DNA from: Pseudomonadota bacterium
Lineage (GTDB): Bacteria; Pseudomonadota; Alphaproteobacteria; Rhizobiales; Xanthobacteraceae
DNA length: 64,000 nucleotides
Direction of reading: 5' to 3'
NCBI GenBank assembly: GCA_023388935.1
Contig: JAEWFG010000378.1
Span: 49,441 to 113,440, forward strand
How positions within the stretch are numbered: the stretch's first letter is position 1; each line of letters begins with the position of its first letter. This document shows, piece after piece, positions 62,020 to 64,000 of the stretch. A model generated the notes under the pieces. It saw only the letters and a program-made list of their open reading frames with translations. It was not told the origin of the DNA and made no database searches. A program made the translations under genes and the position numbers.

Positions 62020-62169
62020 AGGCCAGTGGAGGGCAGATCAATCCTGCGAAATAAATTTGCTGCATTTGACGCAGTGATACAGGTGGATCGTTACGCCCCG
62101 GAGCCGACAAAATGCGGCAAAGAGACAGACGTTTCTCGATTACCAGGGCTGCTGGAAGAAAATTGGCGG

Positions 62170-62397
62170 CTATGCATCCGATTTCGGCACCCACTGATCG
62201 CCGAGTTTCACGTACGAGCGCTTCACGGCTGCCCAGGCCGTTCGATGCGCGATCTCTTCCTGTCGGACATCCCCGGCGTGCGAAGCAAAGGCGTGGTTGA
62301 ACGCCTCCCGGTAGATATCTAAGGCGTGAGGTGGCAGGTGGCGTTGTACCCCCGCGGGAAGATCGTCGTTAGATCGATAAGGCATCCGTTCTGCCAT
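62170..62397 (-). CDS. chaB: ChaB-family protein
   Basis: 75 residues from ATG 62397, or 71 from ATG 62385; ribosome sites are weak for both and the family usually begins MPY as at the latter. It matches ChaB along its length: MPYRSNDDLPAGVQRHLPPHALDIYREAFNHAF, then EEIAHRTAWAAVKRSYVK. ChaB was named as a regulator beside the ChaA cation antiporter, but no chaA is here. It lies between Hsp20 and GroEL on the same strand, pointing to a stress role. The molecular function is unknown. Confidence 0.85.
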   Translation of the reverse strand: MAERMPYRSNDDLPAGVQRHLPPHALDIYREAFNHAFASHAGDVRQEEIAHRTAWAAVKRSYVKLGDQWVPKSDA

Positions 62398-62471
62398 GTT
62401 CCAAAACGCCTGCCCGCAGATTGATCCACGGCAGGCCTGACGCAGGAATTCGTGACGCGGACGTGCCGCAT

Positions 62472-64000
62472 CTACATTGCCATGTCTGGCTCGGGCGACC
62501 GCTCGCGCTTCGCTTCCGGAATTTCGGTCATCGTCGCTTCGGTCAGTAGAAGCACGCTTGCGACAGACACCGCATTTTCGAGGGCAGTCCGTACCACCTT
62601 CACCGGGTCGACGATGCCGGCCTCCACGAGGTCGACATAAACCTTCCGGGCGGCATCGAAGCCAAAATCTCCCTCGCTGTCGAGCATCCGTGCAACCACG
62701 ACGCCGCCGTCGGCCGCCGAGTTTTCGGCGATCTGCCGCGCGGGCGCTTCGAGCGCACGCTTCAGGATCTGTAAACCCGTTCGCTCATCCCCCTCGCACG
62801 CGGCCTCTTCCTTGGCCACAGCCGCAACCGCGCGCAGCAGCGCCAAGCCGCCGCCCGGCACAATGCCTTCCGCGACCGCAGCTTTCGTCGAACTGATCGC
62901 ATCGTCGAGAGCTTCCTTCTTCGATTTCATCTCGGCTTCGGTCGGTGCTCCCACGCGGATCACGGCGACGCCGCCCGACAGTTTGGCGAGGCGTTCCTCG
63001 AGCTTGTCGCGATCGTAATCGCTGGTCGTTTTTTCGATTTCGATGCGGATTTGAGCCAGCCGCGCGTCAATACGGGCGCGATCGCCGCCACTGCCGATCA
63101 GCGTGGTGTTCTCCTTGTCAGCGACCACGCGCGCGGCGCGCCCGAGTTGTTGCAGGGTCGCGTTTTCCAGTTTCAGGCCGAGCTCCTCCGAGATCACCTG
63201 CGCACCAGTGAGGATCGCGATGTCCTCCAGCATGGCCTTGCGCCGGTCGCCAAAGCCGGGTGCCTTGACGGCGCAAGCCTTGAGCACGCCGCGAAGTTGA
63301 TTGACGATGAGGGTCGCCAGCGCTTCGCCCTCGATATCCTCGGCGATAATCAGAAGCGACCGGCCGCTTTTGGCGACTTGCTCCAGCAGGGGGACCAGAT
63401 CGCGCAGCGCGCCGATCTTGTGATCGCACAGCAGGACATAGGGATCCTCCAACGTGGATTCCATGCGGTCAGCATCCGTGACGAAATAAGGCGACAAGAA
63501 CCCGCGATCGAACTTCATGCCCTCGACGACGTCCAGGACGGTCTCGGTCGTCTTCGACTCCTCGACCGAAATAACGCCGTCGCCGCCGACTTTTTCGATG
63601 GCATTTGCCACGATCTCGCCGATGAACACGTCGTTATGTGCCGAAATCGCGGCGACCTGAACTTTCTCCGCCCGGGTCTTCACCGGTTTCGCCATGGCGT
63701 GCAACGCCGCAATAGCGGCCTGTGTCCCGCGATCCAGGCCACGCTTGAGGTCGATGGCGCTCGCGCCGGCGACGACGTTGCGGACCCCGTCCGACAGGAT
63801 GGCATGTGCAAGGATCGTTGCGGTGCTGGTGCCGTCGCCGACGACGTCGCCGGTTTTCTCGGCTGCCTGTCGCAGAACCTGAGCGCCGAGGTTCTCTTCG
63901 GCATCCTTGAGATCAAACTCCTTGGCAATGGTCACGCCATCGTTGCAGACGATGGGCGCTCCCCAGGCCTTCTGGATCAGCACGGACTTCGACTTTGGCC
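62472..64000 (-). CDS. groEL: 60-kDa chaperonin GroEL (5' end outside window)
   Basis: At least 508 residues; the gene continues past the right edge, where the frame reads GPKSKSVLIQKAWGAPIV (family LGPKGRNVVIEKSFGAP), so about 30-35 N-terminal residues are missing. ATP-site motifs are present: NDGVTIAKE, GDGTSTATILAHAI and the Asp region near DGGVVVARM. It differs from housekeeping GroEL in the apical residues and in its tail, which ends KRERSPEPDMAM instead of the Gly-Met repeats. Bradyrhizobium carries several groEL copies under different control, and this is likely an accessory one linked with Hsp20. Whether a groES precedes it cannot be seen. Confidence 0.95.
   Translation of the reverse strand, partial: PKSKSVLIQKAWGAPIVCNDGVTIAKEFDLKDAEENLGAQVLRQAAEKTGDVVGDGTSTATILAHAILSDGVRNVVAGASAIDLKRGLDRGTQAAIAALHAMAKPVKTRAEKVQVAAISAHNDVFIGEIVANAIEKVGGDGVISVEESKTTETVLDVVEGMKFDRGFLSPYFVTDADRMESTLEDPYVLLCDHKIGALRDLVPLLEQVAKSGRSLLIIAEDIEGEALATLIVNQLRGVLKACAVKAPGFGDRRKAMLEDIAILTGAQVISEELGLKLENATLQQLGRAARVVADKENTTLIGSGGDRARIDARLAQIRIEIEKTTSDYDRDKLEERLAKLSGGVAVIRVGAPTEAEMKSKKEALDDAISSTKAAVAEGIVPGGGLALLRAVAAVAKEEAACEGDERTGLQILKRALEAPARQIAENSAADGGVVVARMLDSEGDFGFDAARKVYVDLVEAGIVDPVKVVRTALENAVSVASVLLLTEATMTEIPEAKRERSPEPDMAM

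Noticed and set aside
61991..62194. 67-codon minus-strand frame between ChaB and Hsp20
   Set aside because: Overlaps the ChaB gene end and the FixK-type box, with no ribosome site or recognisable motif.

Overview
The window looks like a chromosomal segment of an alphaproteobacterium of the Bradyrhizobium group. The evidence is high GC with GC-rich third codon positions, a SemiSWEET of the type described from Bradyrhizobium japonicum, many ABC solute-binding proteins, short palindromic elements of the kind scattered through Bradyrhizobium genomes, FixK-type boxes and an extra, diverged GroEL/Hsp20 locus. The genus assignment is inference; no database was searched.

Layout. 0-5 kb: tail of a solute-binding protein, a secreted TPR protein, a SemiSWEET sugar transporter and the overlapping glgC-glgA pair. 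5.3-16.7 kb: a Gly/Tyr-rich exported protein, then a sulfonate/organosulfur-type uptake and desulfurisation locus (three solute-binding proteins, one permease, one ATPase, a DszC/SfnB-like flavin oxidoreductase and a frameshifted SsuD-like monooxygenase), followed by a CmcJ-like oxidoreductase, a minimal RlpA-type protein and a Gfo/Idh/MocA dehydrogenase. 17-38.9 kb: a nutrient-uptake block with a lone amino-acid-type binding protein, a complete ribose-type sugar ABC operon, an SMP-30 lactonase, a liv-type operon with a fused LivG-LivF ATPase and two closely similar binding proteins, a DadA-like oxidase, a second SMP-30 lactonase, and a divergent xylulokinase plus second sugar ABC operon. 39-43.6 kb: leuA with a leucine-rich leader peptide, an orphan TRAP binding protein behind a 13-bp tandem repeat array, a Spy/CpxP-like protein and tRNA-Lys(CUU).

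43.6-53.5 kb has accessory character. Just past tRNA-Lys lies a partial copy of the tRNA T-arm, then a three-gene GT2 glycosyltransferase operon, a membrane-anchored sedolisin (S53) protease with a PTPH-repeat stalk, a GrpB-like protein, and a rightward set of a JmjC/cupin-8 oxygenase, an NTF2-fold protein and two tandem paralogues that read like distant NodZ/GT23-type transferases. At 53.5-56.5 kb there is a 990-residue protein that appears to contain four outer-membrane beta-barrels, one with an omptin-like DxD...DxH active-site pattern.

56.7-64 kb is a stress/low-oxygen cluster: two CBS-CBS-BON proteins, a CBS-pair protein, a host-attachment-family protein, a di-haem cytochrome c, a PDZ-less trypsin-like protease, Hsp20, ChaB and a 5'-truncated GroEL. 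Five palindromes matching TTGA-N6-TCAA lie upstream of these genes, so the set is probably co-regulated by a FixK/FNR-type activator. The most promising material is this regulon, the four-barrel omptin-like protein and the JmjC/NTF2/twin-transferase operon.
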